A stretch of DNA of 6,294 nt from positions 1 to 6,294 of the forward strand of contig WLDR01000085.1 of the NCBI GenBank assembly GCA_009704705.1, read 5' to 3'. Every line of letters starts with the position of its first letter. Positions within the stretch are counted from its first letter, which is position 1. The stretch comes from Actinomycetota bacterium (GTDB taxonomy: Bacteria; Actinomycetota; Actinomycetes; Actinomycetales; Microbacteriaceae). Made by a program: the position numbers and the translations under genes. Shown here in pieces: positions 1 to 5,717 of the stretch. Under the pieces are notes generated by a model that did no database searches, was not told the origin of the DNA, and saw only the letters and a program-made list of their open reading frames with translations.

Positions 1-207
1 AAGCATGCCTAGCACCGGTGGGGGTCCCGTCAAAAATCGGCGGATGCCCGGGCCGGCTTCATAGCGAGGACCCATGGCAAACACATCGGCGGTGCCCATC
101 CAGCCCCGACTCGGCTGCTCGAGCCGCTCGAGGTGACGGCTCGCCACATCTCCGAACGCGGGTGCACCCGGCCCGCCGCACAGCTACCTACAGCAACATC
201 CGGAAGC
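1..207 (-). pseudogene. kynU: Inverted, diverged kynureninase fragment
   Basis: Read on the minus strand, this segment encodes a kynureninase piece equivalent to plus positions 352-558. Every base x pairs with base 559-x, with no gaps and about 20 mismatches in 207 positions. The translation includes the family stretch GGPGAPAF and later GWMGTADVFAMGPRYEAGPG. Near the junction it is broken: an in-frame TAG lies at 186-184, and the codon matching the PLP-binding lysine (189-187) reads AGG (Arg). Away from the junction most mismatches fall at third codon positions (9 of 13 by hand count), as expected for a real diverged coding copy rather than sequencing noise. The fragment has no start or end in the window and cannot make an enzyme. 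It could be a piece of a second kynU allele joined by misassembly, or a true inverted duplication. Confidence 0.75.
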
Positions 208-558
208 CACGTCGCATACCGCTCTGGCTTCATGGCCGATGGGCCCGGAATCACCGCCGCCGCACATGACGCGGGCGCCCTCGTGCTGTGGGACCTCTCC
301 CACTCCGTCGGTTCGGTCGTCGTCGAACTCGACGCGTGGGGTGCCGACCTCGCTTCCGGATGCTCCTACAAGTATCTCTGCGGTGGGCCGGGTGCACCCG
401 CGTTCGGCTACGTGGCGAGCCGTCACCTTGAGCGTCTCGACCAGCCGATTCAGGGCTGGATGGGCACCGCCGATGTGTTTGCCATGGGTCCTCGCTATGA
501 AGCCGGCCCCGGCATCCGCCGATTTTTGACGGGAACCCCACCGGTGCTGGGCATGCTC
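1..558. repeat. Fold-back inverted repeat, 207-bp arms
   Basis: Arms 1-207 and 352-558 are reverse complements at about 90 percent identity without indels, and they flank a 144-bp unique centre. The innermost nine bases of the arms (TCCGGAAGC at 199-207, GCTTCCGGA at 352-360) match perfectly. They sit exactly where kynureninase homology on the plus strand begins, so they look like a microhomology junction. Identity is lowest in the next 27 bases outward (7 mismatches counting the perfect nine) and nearly perfect at 454-509. The repeat replaces the expected 5' part of kynU. Confidence 0.85.
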
Positions 559-963
559 GCGATGGAGCCCGTGCTCGACATGATCGGTGAAGTCAGCATC
601 GAGGCCATTCGAGCGAAATCAGTTTTACTGACCGAGTTTGTAATTGAGTTTGCGGATGCCCACCTCGCACCCCTCGGTGTCACTCTCGCTTCCCCGCGCG
701 ACTCCTCTCGTCGCGGCGGGCACGTCACGCTCAACCACCCGCGCATGAAGCAGGTCACGGCCGAGCTGTGGGAGCAAGACGTGATTCCCGACTACCGCGA
801 CCCCGGCGGTCTTCGCATCGGGCTGTCGCCCCTCACGACGAGTTTTGCCGAGGTCATTACTGGCATGACGCGCGTCGCGTCTTCACTAACCACACCACGC
901 GTCGAATACACCGGGAACGACTTGCTGTATCGCTCCCGACGAGACGCTGGCAATCACAGTTGA
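205..963 (+). CDS. kynU: Kynureninase, C-terminal part (5' end missing)
   Basis: Kynureninase is a cytosolic PLP enzyme that cleaves kynurenine (or 3-hydroxykynurenine) to anthranilate (or its hydroxy form) plus alanine in tryptophan breakdown. Recognisable homology starts at SHVAYRSGF (205 on). It continues through WDLSHS, whose Asp (292-294) is the expected PLP pyridine-nitrogen ligand, and CSYKYLCGGPGAPAF, where the Schiff-base lysine is at 370-372. Then come GWMGTADVFAMGPRYEAGPG, RGGHVTLNH and the closing GLRIGLSPL. About 250 residues are visible against the usual 400-plus, so roughly the first 190 are absent. The frame stays open further left, with a possible GTG at 133, but that part reads antisense through the inverted fragment and its residues are not kynureninase. 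The last ~25 residues run past the normal family end into the antisense end of the convergent gene. The family call is firm; whether an intact gene exists in the organism cannot be seen here. Confidence 0.85.
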   Translation, partial: SHVAYRSGFMADGPGITAAAHDAGALVLWDLSHSVGSVVVELDAWGADLASGCSYKYLCGGPGAPAFGYVASRHLERLDQPIQGWMGTADVFAMGPRYEAGPGIRRFLTGTPPVLGMLAMEPVLDMIGEVSIEAIRAKSVLLTEFVIEFADAHLAPLGVTLASPRDSSRRGGHVTLNHPRMKQVTAELWEQDVIPDYRDPGGLRIGLSPLTTSFAEVITGMTRVASSLTTPRVEYTGNDLLYRSRRDAGNHS

Positions 964-2298
964 GGTCAGGGTATAGCCCGGCTTGCCCAAGTAGTTGTCG
1001 GGCACAGAGCTCTCCTCAGTCTGAACCAAAGAGAAGTACTGTTCGTTTGGAGAAACACAAAGGGAACGAAAGACTCGTTTGTCTTGATCCGACGTCATAA
1101 GCACAGCCACACCGGCACCATCCACGCGACGGACGTCATATGTAAACGGCTGATTCTTCGAAATGTCGACAAGCGTCGAGACGACACGCACGTACGAGGT
1201 GCGGTCGCTCAAGAGTCGCGTGATGAATGGGTTCTGACCGTTTTCGAGGGCGTCGTCAAGAAGTACCGCCCTCTCTGTTTTGCCTGACACGAGATCGATA
1301 ATCGACCCCTGTGTAGGGGATGAAACGAATAGCGCGTCGGTCCCCGGGAGAAAGCCGTTCAATTGCGAATGGCGGCCCAGCGCAACGGGCGGCGAGGAAT
1401 TTGTCGAATCAACCAGCCACAGCATTTGTGAATCGTCTTGAACAACAAGCGACGTGGAGTTCGGCACCCACATCCACGCTGTCGCCGCCATCGCATCTCC
1501 ATCCCGATTGAGAATGGCGTACGGTTTCGTCTCGGTCAGTGGGTTCGTTACTAACAACTGCGGCTGGCGTGGTCCTTCTTGCGGAATGAAGTTGAACGCC
1601 ACAAGGCCCGAAGTACCGCTGGACTTGAGTTTTTCACTGCGGCCCTCCGTTTCTGCCTCAATCTGGACGGCCGGGCCACCCTGCTTCGCTTGAAACCACA
1701 ATTGGGTTGAGACGGTGCCTGTGGCTTCGATGACAACCCAGCCAGCGGGAACCTCGGCGAACTCCTGAATTCTCTGTGCCCCGAAGACCGTGTAACCCTC
1801 TTCATCGCCCAGCGCTCGGGTAACGATTCTGTCGCTCACGGCACCACTCTGTTCGACGGCACCAGAGCGTTCGAGTGTGGTGATGGTGGCGCGCGGAGTC
1901 GTGAACGCACCGCGCAGTGTTCCCTCTCTACCGGACTTACCGAGAACGTCGGTCTCTACGATGTACTCGGTGTCAAAGAGCAAGGGTCGATCAAAAGTCA
2001 CAATCAGATTTCGCCCATCCACTTGCGCTGTGGCTTTTCCTTGAGGAGAGACCAGCGGAACGGTGGTTCCGGATTCCTCTAGGACTTGGTCGGCCGTGAA
2101 CACCAATTGTTCGCGTTGTGACGTCGTCATAACGTCGATGTCCCCGGAAAACTCAAGGGAGTAGGGGCCCCGGACCCAATTGAGGTAGCCGAGAACAACG
2201 ACCAACGCACTCAGGGTTGCAATAGACCCGATAATGATTCGGCGAAAATGTTGTCGCGCGTGTCTCAGTTCGCCCAAATCTTCGTGATCAATAGACAT
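886..2298 (-). CDS. Membrane-anchored extracellular protein, unknown function
   Basis: I do not recognise a characterised family. The 470-residue product has a short basic cytoplasmic N-terminus, one transmembrane helix at about 21-39 without a lipobox, and a long soluble part predicted outside the cell. Residues ~50-138 resemble a bacterial Ig-like domain, with a strand-rich stretch ending in GAFTTP. The rest has WD/propeller-like alternation (for example AWMWVPNSTSLVVQ and IIDLVSGKT). There are only two cysteines, 414 and 469, the latter next to the C-terminus (DAWCG), so a disulfide closing the domain is possible. The ATG at 2298 is chosen because it overlaps the previous stop by 11 bp, the same overlap as the pair upstream. 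An in-frame ATG at 2400 would add 34 residues without signal character and lie deep inside that gene. The coupling suggests a role with the permease pair. That is an inference. Confidence 0.75.
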   Translation of the reverse strand: MSIDHEDLGELRHARQHFRRIIIGSIATLSALVVVLGYLNWVRGPYSLEFSGDIDVMTTSQREQLVFTADQVLEESGTTVPLVSPQGKATAQVDGRNLIVTFDRPLLFDTEYIVETDVLGKSGREGTLRGAFTTPRATITTLERSGAVEQSGAVSDRIVTRALGDEEGYTVFGAQRIQEFAEVPAGWVVIEATGTVSTQLWFQAKQGGPAVQIEAETEGRSEKLKSSGTSGLVAFNFIPQEGPRQPQLLVTNPLTETKPYAILNRDGDAMAATAWMWVPNSTSLVVQDDSQMLWLVDSTNSSPPVALGRHSQLNGFLPGTDALFVSSPTQGSIIDLVSGKTERAVLLDDALENGQNPFITRLLSDRTSYVRVVSTLVDISKNQPFTYDVRRVDGAGVAVLMTSDQDKRVFRSLCVSPNEQYFSLVQTEESSVPDNYLGKPGYTLTSTVIASVSSGAIQQVVPGVFDAWCG

Positions 2299-3070
2299 AT
2301 GGATTTCCAGGTTCGGGAACACCCACCACGGACGTCGGGAGGAGAACGAAATCCGGAGCAATGGATGCGTCTGGTGCTGGCGAGAAGACGCCCGTGACAT
2401 CCACCCACGTTCCGACGGGCGCCATCGCTTGCCACCCGGGTGAATAGACAGGGACGCCGACGGGTTGTGCGTCGACAGCGCAACACGAAATCAGATAACG
2501 AGCCACAAAGAACACATCAGGGTCAGTGGTATCGATGACGAACCCCGTTAGCGACGCGGCCTTTCCGGTAATGGTCGCCGGGTCGCCACTACTCAGGAGC
2601 ACCGCCCAGTCCTTGACCGTGAAGGCGGATGTATCCGCACCCACAAGGTTCTGTGCCGAGGACGACCCAATGCGCGCCGAAGACTCTGCGACATCGCGCT
2701 GGCCGGCGATCGTCGTCGACAGGGTGGCTGGCGGGGCAATCAACAGCATCGCAATCGCGAGGCCCGTTACCCCCACAGTGCCAGCCATTGCCCATACGCG
2801 GGCATTCGAATTCTTTCGCGCAATCGTTCCATGCTCATGCTCATGCTCATGCTCATGCTCATGCTCTTCGCTATTTAGCGGTTGGGCGACGAGCATCGAT
2901 GCGACGGCGATGACGCCCGCAACGACTGCCAGCGAGACAGTAAAGAATTCGTATCGAGGATGCACGTACAAGGTGAGCTTTCCCGACGAGGCCAACCAGA
3001 GCGTGGACACGGCCCCCGCGAGCACGATGATCGAACCAAACCACCGTCGAAAAAATCCGCTAACTCGCAA
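2288..3070 (-). CDS. TIGR03943/DUF1980-family permease partner protein
   Basis: This is the usual companion of ArsP_1/DUF318 permeases (YcgQ type next to YcgR type). The 260-residue protein has hydrophobic segments at about 11-27, 42-63 and 92-112, followed by a soluble C-terminal domain. That domain carries the family signature RYLISCCAVDAQPVGVPVY at 191-209, with the double cysteine at 196-197. Between the second and third helices is a run of six Glu-His pairs (69-80), an obvious candidate metal-binding loop, encoded by six identical hexamers. The start appears to be TTG at 3070, inside the end of the permease gene with an 11-bp overlap. GGGTGA lies just upstream, although only 3 nt away, so a slightly later start is possible. 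The substrate of the pair is unknown; the His and Cys content favours a metal or metalloid. Family assignment is from the signature and gene context. Confidence 0.85.
   Translation of the reverse strand: MRVSGFFRRWFGSIIVLAGAVSTLWLASSGKLTLYVHPRYEFFTVSLAVVAGVIAVASMLVAQPLNSEEHEHEHEHEHEHGTIARKNSNARVWAMAGTVGVTGLAIAMLLIAPPATLSTTIAGQRDVAESSARIGSSSAQNLVGADTSAFTVKDWAVLLSSGDPATITGKAASLTGFVIDTTDPDVFFVARYLISCCAVDAQPVGVPVYSPGWQAMAPVGTWVDVTGVFSPAPDASIAPDFVLLPTSVVGVPEPGNPYVY
2831..2866 (-). repeat. Six perfect GAGCAT hexamers encoding (Glu-His)6
   Basis: Six uninterrupted copies of ATGCTC on the plus strand (GAGCAT on the coding strand) encode alternating Glu and His in the loop between helices 2 and 3 of the TIGR03943 protein. 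Because the unit is a multiple of three, slippage would change the number of His residues without breaking the frame. The codons are identical in every unit (GAG, CAT), which indicates recent expansion by slippage rather than slow selection of a His-rich loop. Confidence 0.95.
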
Positions 3071-4088
3071 AGTTCACCCACAATCCCAAAACCGCAACAC
3101 TCAACACGACGAATGACACGATTTGAGCAACGGTTGTGGTGGTGAAGGTTGTCTTCATGAGCGCAATCATCTTGATGTCGACCATGGGTCCAATGACGAG
3201 AAAGGCGATGACGGAACCGGGCGAGAAGAGTGAGCCCAAACTCAAGATGAAAAAAGCGTCAGCATTTGAACACATGGAAATGACAATGGCGAGAATCATC
3301 AACGTAAAGACAGACAGCACCGGATCGGAACCCAGAGCCAAGAGAGTCGGGCGGTCCAAAACCACCTGAATCAGTCCGGCAATCAATGAGCCAGCGACAA
3401 GTGCCGGCATGATTGCCGCAGCCTCCCTCGCAAACATGGCCAGTGATTCCGAAACTCGGCCCACAGGCTCTTTTTCGTGGTTGTGAGCGCACGAAGCCGC
3501 AAACTTTTTTGTGAGCAATGACTCTTGAACCGGGTGGCGGCTGAAGATCAGTCCGGCGAAGTTGGCGATCACGAATCCCGCCAGCACGCGTGTAACAAGA
3601 ATTCCTCCGTCCCATCCGAAAACCTGCCACGTCGCAAGAATCGTGATCGGGTTCAAAATTGGTGCGGCGAGCAAGAAAGTTATCGAATCGGCTGGGGTGA
3701 GCCCTCGCGCAATGAGTCCTCTCGCAAGGGGTACGTTGCCGCATTCACAGACGGGCAGAAAGACCCCGAGCACAGAAAGGGCCGCGCGCCGAAAAACTCC
3801 CCGTTTCGGCAAGAAACGCATGACCAACCATGGCGGGAGCCACACCTGCACGATCACCGAAACGAGAATGCCCAGAGTCACGAAGGGAAGCGACTCGAGG
3901 AAAACCCCCAGCGAGAACGTAATGGCGTCTTGAGTCGCTTCCGAGACCGGGAAGTCCTCTATGGAACCGGTGGCGATTCGCAGAAGCACGAGCACACCCA
4001 AGATGACGAGAGCCACGACCCAGCGGCCAATCCTCGGTCGCCGTGTTTCGCGCAGAGGCGCAGATTTTTCGAAGACTAATCGCGTCAC
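3060..4088 (-). CDS. ArsP_1/DUF318-family permease
   Basis: A 342-residue polytopic inner-membrane permease of the ArsP_1 (DUF318, YcgR-like) family. Hydrophobic stretches occur at about 22-39, 55-84, 103-116, 134-154, 162-183, 223-244, 257-272, 290-312 and 320-340. Family motifs are LPVCECGNVPLARGLI (111-126, with a Cys-Glu-Cys), AAPILNPITILATW (141-154), CSNADAFF (273-280) and GPMVDIKMIALM (300-311). The central hydrophilic loop holds CAHNHEKE at 200-207, a possible metal ligand cluster. The GTG at 4088 fits a predicted leaderless promoter that would start transcription on that G. It is the first gene of a three-gene operon and overlaps the TIGR03943 gene by 11 bp. Characterised relatives export organoarsenicals, but this family is broad and the TIGR03943 pairing is associated with a different, poorly defined branch. 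I would not assign arsenic. Confidence 0.9.
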   Translation of the reverse strand: MTRLVFEKSAPLRETRRPRIGRWVVALVILGVLVLLRIATGSIEDFPVSEATQDAITFSLGVFLESLPFVTLGILVSVIVQVWLPPWLVMRFLPKRGVFRRAALSVLGVFLPVCECGNVPLARGLIARGLTPADSITFLLAAPILNPITILATWQVFGWDGGILVTRVLAGFVIANFAGLIFSRHPVQESLLTKKFAASCAHNHEKEPVGRVSESLAMFAREAAAIMPALVAGSLIAGLIQVVLDRPTLLALGSDPVLSVFTLMILAIVISMCSNADAFFILSLGSLFSPGSVIAFLVIGPMVDIKMIALMKTTFTTTTVAQIVSFVVLSVAVLGLWVNFAS

Positions 4089-4114
4089 ACCACAACCCTA
4101 TGTTTGGTTCAGGC
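4087..4114 (-). promoter_or_regulatory. Predicted leaderless promoter of the permease operon
   Basis: On the minus strand this reads GCCTGAACCA (4114-4105), a 4-nt spacer, TAGGGT (4100-4095) and TTGTGGTGT, running into the GTG start. TAGGGT fits the TANNNT form of a -10 element and would put +1 at 4088, the G of the start codon, which is the geometry of a leaderless transcript. No good -35 hexamer is visible. The same block precedes purS in the same relative orientation. Confidence 0.4.
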
Positions 4115-4125
4115 CATCTTCTGGC

Positions 4126-4138
4126 TTGCGAAACGCAA
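4126..4138. promoter_or_regulatory. Short palindrome TTGCG-AAA-CGCAA
   Basis: A perfect inverted repeat with 5-bp arms and a 3-bp centre lies between the divergent genes, about 38 bp upstream of the predicted permease transcription start. GGCCAT (4112-4117) and ATGGCC (4146-4151) form an almost concentric outer pair. It could be an operator for a dimeric repressor or activator. The arms are short and chance is not excluded. Confidence 0.25.
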
Positions 4139-4221
4139 CACGGTCATGGCCGCCCGCGTTCCAGCCGGCCTCATCGATGGCCTCAGACTACGCCGAGCCT
4201 CATTGCGCATGCCGAATTCAC

Positions 4222-4250
4222 GCCTGAACCACCGGTTAGACTTGAGGTGT
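4222..4250 (+). promoter_or_regulatory. Predicted purS promoter sharing the permease element
   Basis: GCCTGAACCA (4222-4231) is followed by 5 nt, then TAGACT (4237-4242) as a possible -10 and TTGAGGTGT. The predicted +1 is the G at 4249, giving a 38-nt leader before purS. Eleven of the 14 bases from the -10 onward match the permease element, and the 10-bp box is identical. There is no convincing -35 hexamer, so either the box replaces it as an activator site or the element has another role. Confidence 0.4.
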
Positions 4251-4286
4251 CCAAACGCTTTCTGACGCAAGAAAAACGAGTGTGCG

Positions 4287-4538
4287 ATGCCCATTTTTGT
4301 CGTTGAAGTCATGCCCAAGCCCGAGATTTTGGACCCGCAGGGAAAAGCCGTTTCCGGCGCTCTCAGCCGCCTCGGACACAAGCAATTCAGCGGGGTTCGC
4401 ATCGGTAAGCGCTTCGAAATCACTGTCGACGGTCCTGTGACTCCAGCAACACTGTCGGAGGTCGAAAACATCGCCCGCGAGATCTTGTCGAATCAGGTCA
4501 TCGAAGACGTCGTCAGCATCACCGAGGTCTCGGCGTAA
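4287..4538 (+). CDS. purS: PurS subunit of FGAM synthase
   Basis: PurS is the small structural subunit of the three-part phosphoribosylformylglycinamidine synthase. It dimerises and bridges the ammonia-producing PurQ to the synthase PurL in the cytosol, at the fourth step of de novo purine synthesis. The 83 residues match the family's usual length of about 80-90. They show its plan: an N-terminal strand (IFVVEVMPKPEILDPQG), a helix with the family-like stretch ALSRLG, KRFEITVDG and a C-terminal helix ending IEDVVSITEV. The ATG at 4287 begins with the expected Met-Pro-Ile-Phe. The upstream Shine-Dalgarno is weak (ACGAG about 6 nt away). The stop overlaps the purQ start by one base (TAATG). Confidence 0.95.
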   Translation: MPIFVVEVMPKPEILDPQGKAVSGALSRLGHKQFSGVRIGKRFEITVDGPVTPATLSEVENIAREILSNQVIEDVVSITEVSA

Positions 4539-5230
4539 TGCGAATCGGTGTCATCACCTTTCCCGGGTCTCTCGATGACCGCGACGCTCTGCGCGCGATT
4601 CGCATCGCCGGCGCTCAACCGGTAGCTCTCTGGCACGGCGAACACGATCTACACGACGTCGATGCACTCGTATTGCCCGGTGGCTTCAGTTACGGCGACT
4701 ACATGCGCGCCGGCGCCATTGCGAGCCTCGCGCCGATTATGTCCGAAGTAATCGATGCCGCGAATAAGGGAATGCCCGTGCTCGGCATTTGCAACGGTTT
4801 TCAGATGCTCGCCGAAGCGAGGCTCCTGCCGGGTGCACACACGCGAAACGACTGCCAGCACTTTGTGCGTCGCGACCAGAAGCTCGCGGTGGAGAACAAC
4901 ACCACGGCATGGACCACCCAGTTCAGCGAAGGTGAAGAGATCATCATCCCGCTAAAGAATGCGGATGGGCGTTTCATCGCCGACGCCGACACCATCAAGC
5001 GCATCGAAGACAACGGCCAAGTGACTTTCCGCTACGTCGGATTCAACCCCAACGGCTCGGCGGATGACATCGCGGGTGTCTCGAACGAGCGGGGAAATGT
5101 CGTGGGATTGATGCCTCACCCCGAGCACGCCGTCGAGCCAGGTTTTGGGCCCGACACGGCAACGCACATGCGTTCCGGTCTCGACGGGCTTCGGTTCTTC
5201 ACGTCGGTCATCGAGCGGGTTCTCGCGTGA
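4538..5230 (+). CDS. purQ: PurQ glutaminase subunit of FGAM synthase
   Basis: PurQ is the class I glutamine amidotransferase subunit that releases ammonia from glutamine for PurL. The 230 residues are the normal size. The nucleophile is Cys85 in LGICNGFQM; His194 and Glu196 in MPHPEH complete the triad. VLPGGFSYGDY (45-55) supplies the glycine-rich oxyanion region. The ATG at 4538 overlaps the purS stop by one base and follows GAGGT at 4524-4528 with a 9-nt gap, so translation is coupled to purS. The protein looks intact, with no missing catalytic residue. Its stop overlaps the next gene by 4 bp (GTGA). Confidence 0.96.
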   Translation: MRIGVITFPGSLDDRDALRAIRIAGAQPVALWHGEHDLHDVDALVLPGGFSYGDYMRAGAIASLAPIMSEVIDAANKGMPVLGICNGFQMLAEARLLPGAHTRNDCQHFVRRDQKLAVENNTTAWTTQFSEGEEIIIPLKNADGRFIADADTIKRIEDNGQVTFRYVGFNPNGSADDIAGVSNERGNVVGLMPHPEHAVEPGFGPDTATHMRSGLDGLRFFTSVIERVLA

Positions 5231-5715
5231 GCGCGGCCACGACAGGCGGGCGTGGAATCACGCCAAAGCGCCTCTACCTGATTCTTTCGATTGCCGAAGC
5301 CTGCACCTGGACGCTGCTGATCGCCGGCCTCATCTTGCGCGCCACGGTGGGAATTGATTCGTCTGCATTCTTCGTCATCGGCGGACTGCACGGTTTCGTA
5401 TTCATCAGCTACGGCGCGACGGCGATTCTCGTTGCCATCAACCAGCGCTGGCACTTCGCCGTCGGTCTACTCGCGGTCGTGACCGCAATCTTGCCGTACG
5501 CGACCATCCCGTTCGACATCGTGCAATCTCGCAGAGGTGCTCTCGATGGCAACTGGCGACTCGAAGCCAGCGATGACCCACGCGACAAGCACTGGTTCGA
5601 CCGGTTCGTGCGCTGGTTTCTCAATCGACCTGTGCTTCTGGTGCTCGCCATTGTCGCCGCCATTGTTCTGATTTTCTGCGCGCTCTTGATCGCAGGCCCA
5701 CCCGGAGGTCGCTAA
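5227..5715 (+). CDS. DUF3817-family four-helix membrane protein
   Basis: A 162-residue integral membrane protein with helices at about 15-36, 47-70, 75-97 and 134-157 and a short charged cytoplasmic-type loop at ~101-131 (SDDPRDKHWFDRF). The segments AEACTWTLLIAGLILR (23-38) and GGLHGFVFISYG (52-63) fit the DUF3817 (YdzA-like) family, whose function is unknown. The start is GTG at 5227, overlapping the purQ stop in a GTGA junction. Its end carries the purL ribosome binding site, so it is built into the purine operon and not a chance neighbour. Possible roles such as transport or membrane anchoring of the pathway are speculation. The Asp/Arg-rich loop makes it somewhat longer than the minimal family unit. 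Confidence 0.85.
   Translation: MSAATTGGRGITPKRLYLILSIAEACTWTLLIAGLILRATVGIDSSAFFVIGGLHGFVFISYGATAILVAINQRWHFAVGLLAVVTAILPYATIPFDIVQSRRGALDGNWRLEASDDPRDKHWFDRFVRWFLNRPVLLVLAIVAAIVLIFCALLIAGPPGGR
5704..5709 (+). promoter_or_regulatory. Strong ribosome binding site of purL
   Basis: GGAGGT lies 8 nt before GTG at 5718 and overlaps the last codons of the DUF3817 gene. It fixes the purL start at this GTG and argues against later ATG codons such as the one at 5867. Confidence 0.85.
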
Positions 5716-5717
5716 CC

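Noticed and set aside
133..204. GTG at 133 as the kynU start
   Set aside because: The 24 residues it adds are the antisense reading of the mirrored kynU fragment and show no kynureninase homology; true homology starts at about 205.
18..269. 83-residue plus-strand open frame
   Set aside because: It resembles the minus-strand open frame at 251-541 only because the two regions are reverse complements; both are shadows of kynU.
868..877. GACGCGCGTC palindrome as terminator between the convergent genes
   Set aside because: No T-run follows on either strand and it lies inside kynU coding sequence.
976..1003. GCCCG/CGGGC stem as a kynU terminator
   Set aside because: Short arms, an 18-nt loop and no T-run; it lies in the coding sequence of the convergent gene.
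1021..1028. Third copy of the CTGAACCA box
   Set aside because: Only 8 bases match, there is no TAGNNT-like follow-up, and it lies inside a coding gene.
2299..2400. Upstream ATG at 2400 for the anchored extracellular protein
   Set aside because: The extra 34 residues overlap the TIGR03943 gene by over 110 bp and lack signal or conserved character; ATG at 2298 gives the same 11-bp overlap as the neighbouring pair.
2831..2866. CRISPR-like or regulatory tandem repeat
   Set aside because: Units are 6 bp with no spacers and lie in frame inside a coding gene.
2526..3116. 196-residue plus-strand open frame with a Ser-Cys repeat
   Set aside because: It is antisense to the TIGR03943 gene; the Ser-Cys run is the other-strand reading of the Glu-His hexamers.
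3525..4079. 184-residue plus-strand open frame
   Set aside because: Antisense to the permease gene, very polar and low in hydrophobic residues, with no recognisable motif.
4089..4286. Zur-type operator or purine riboswitch in the divergent intergenic region
   Set aside because: No TGAAAAT-like Zur dyad and no purine aptamer layout could be found by eye.
4109..4471. 120-residue minus-strand frame across the intergenic region and purS
   Set aside because: It runs antisense through purS, which is a clear gene, and would occupy both predicted promoters.
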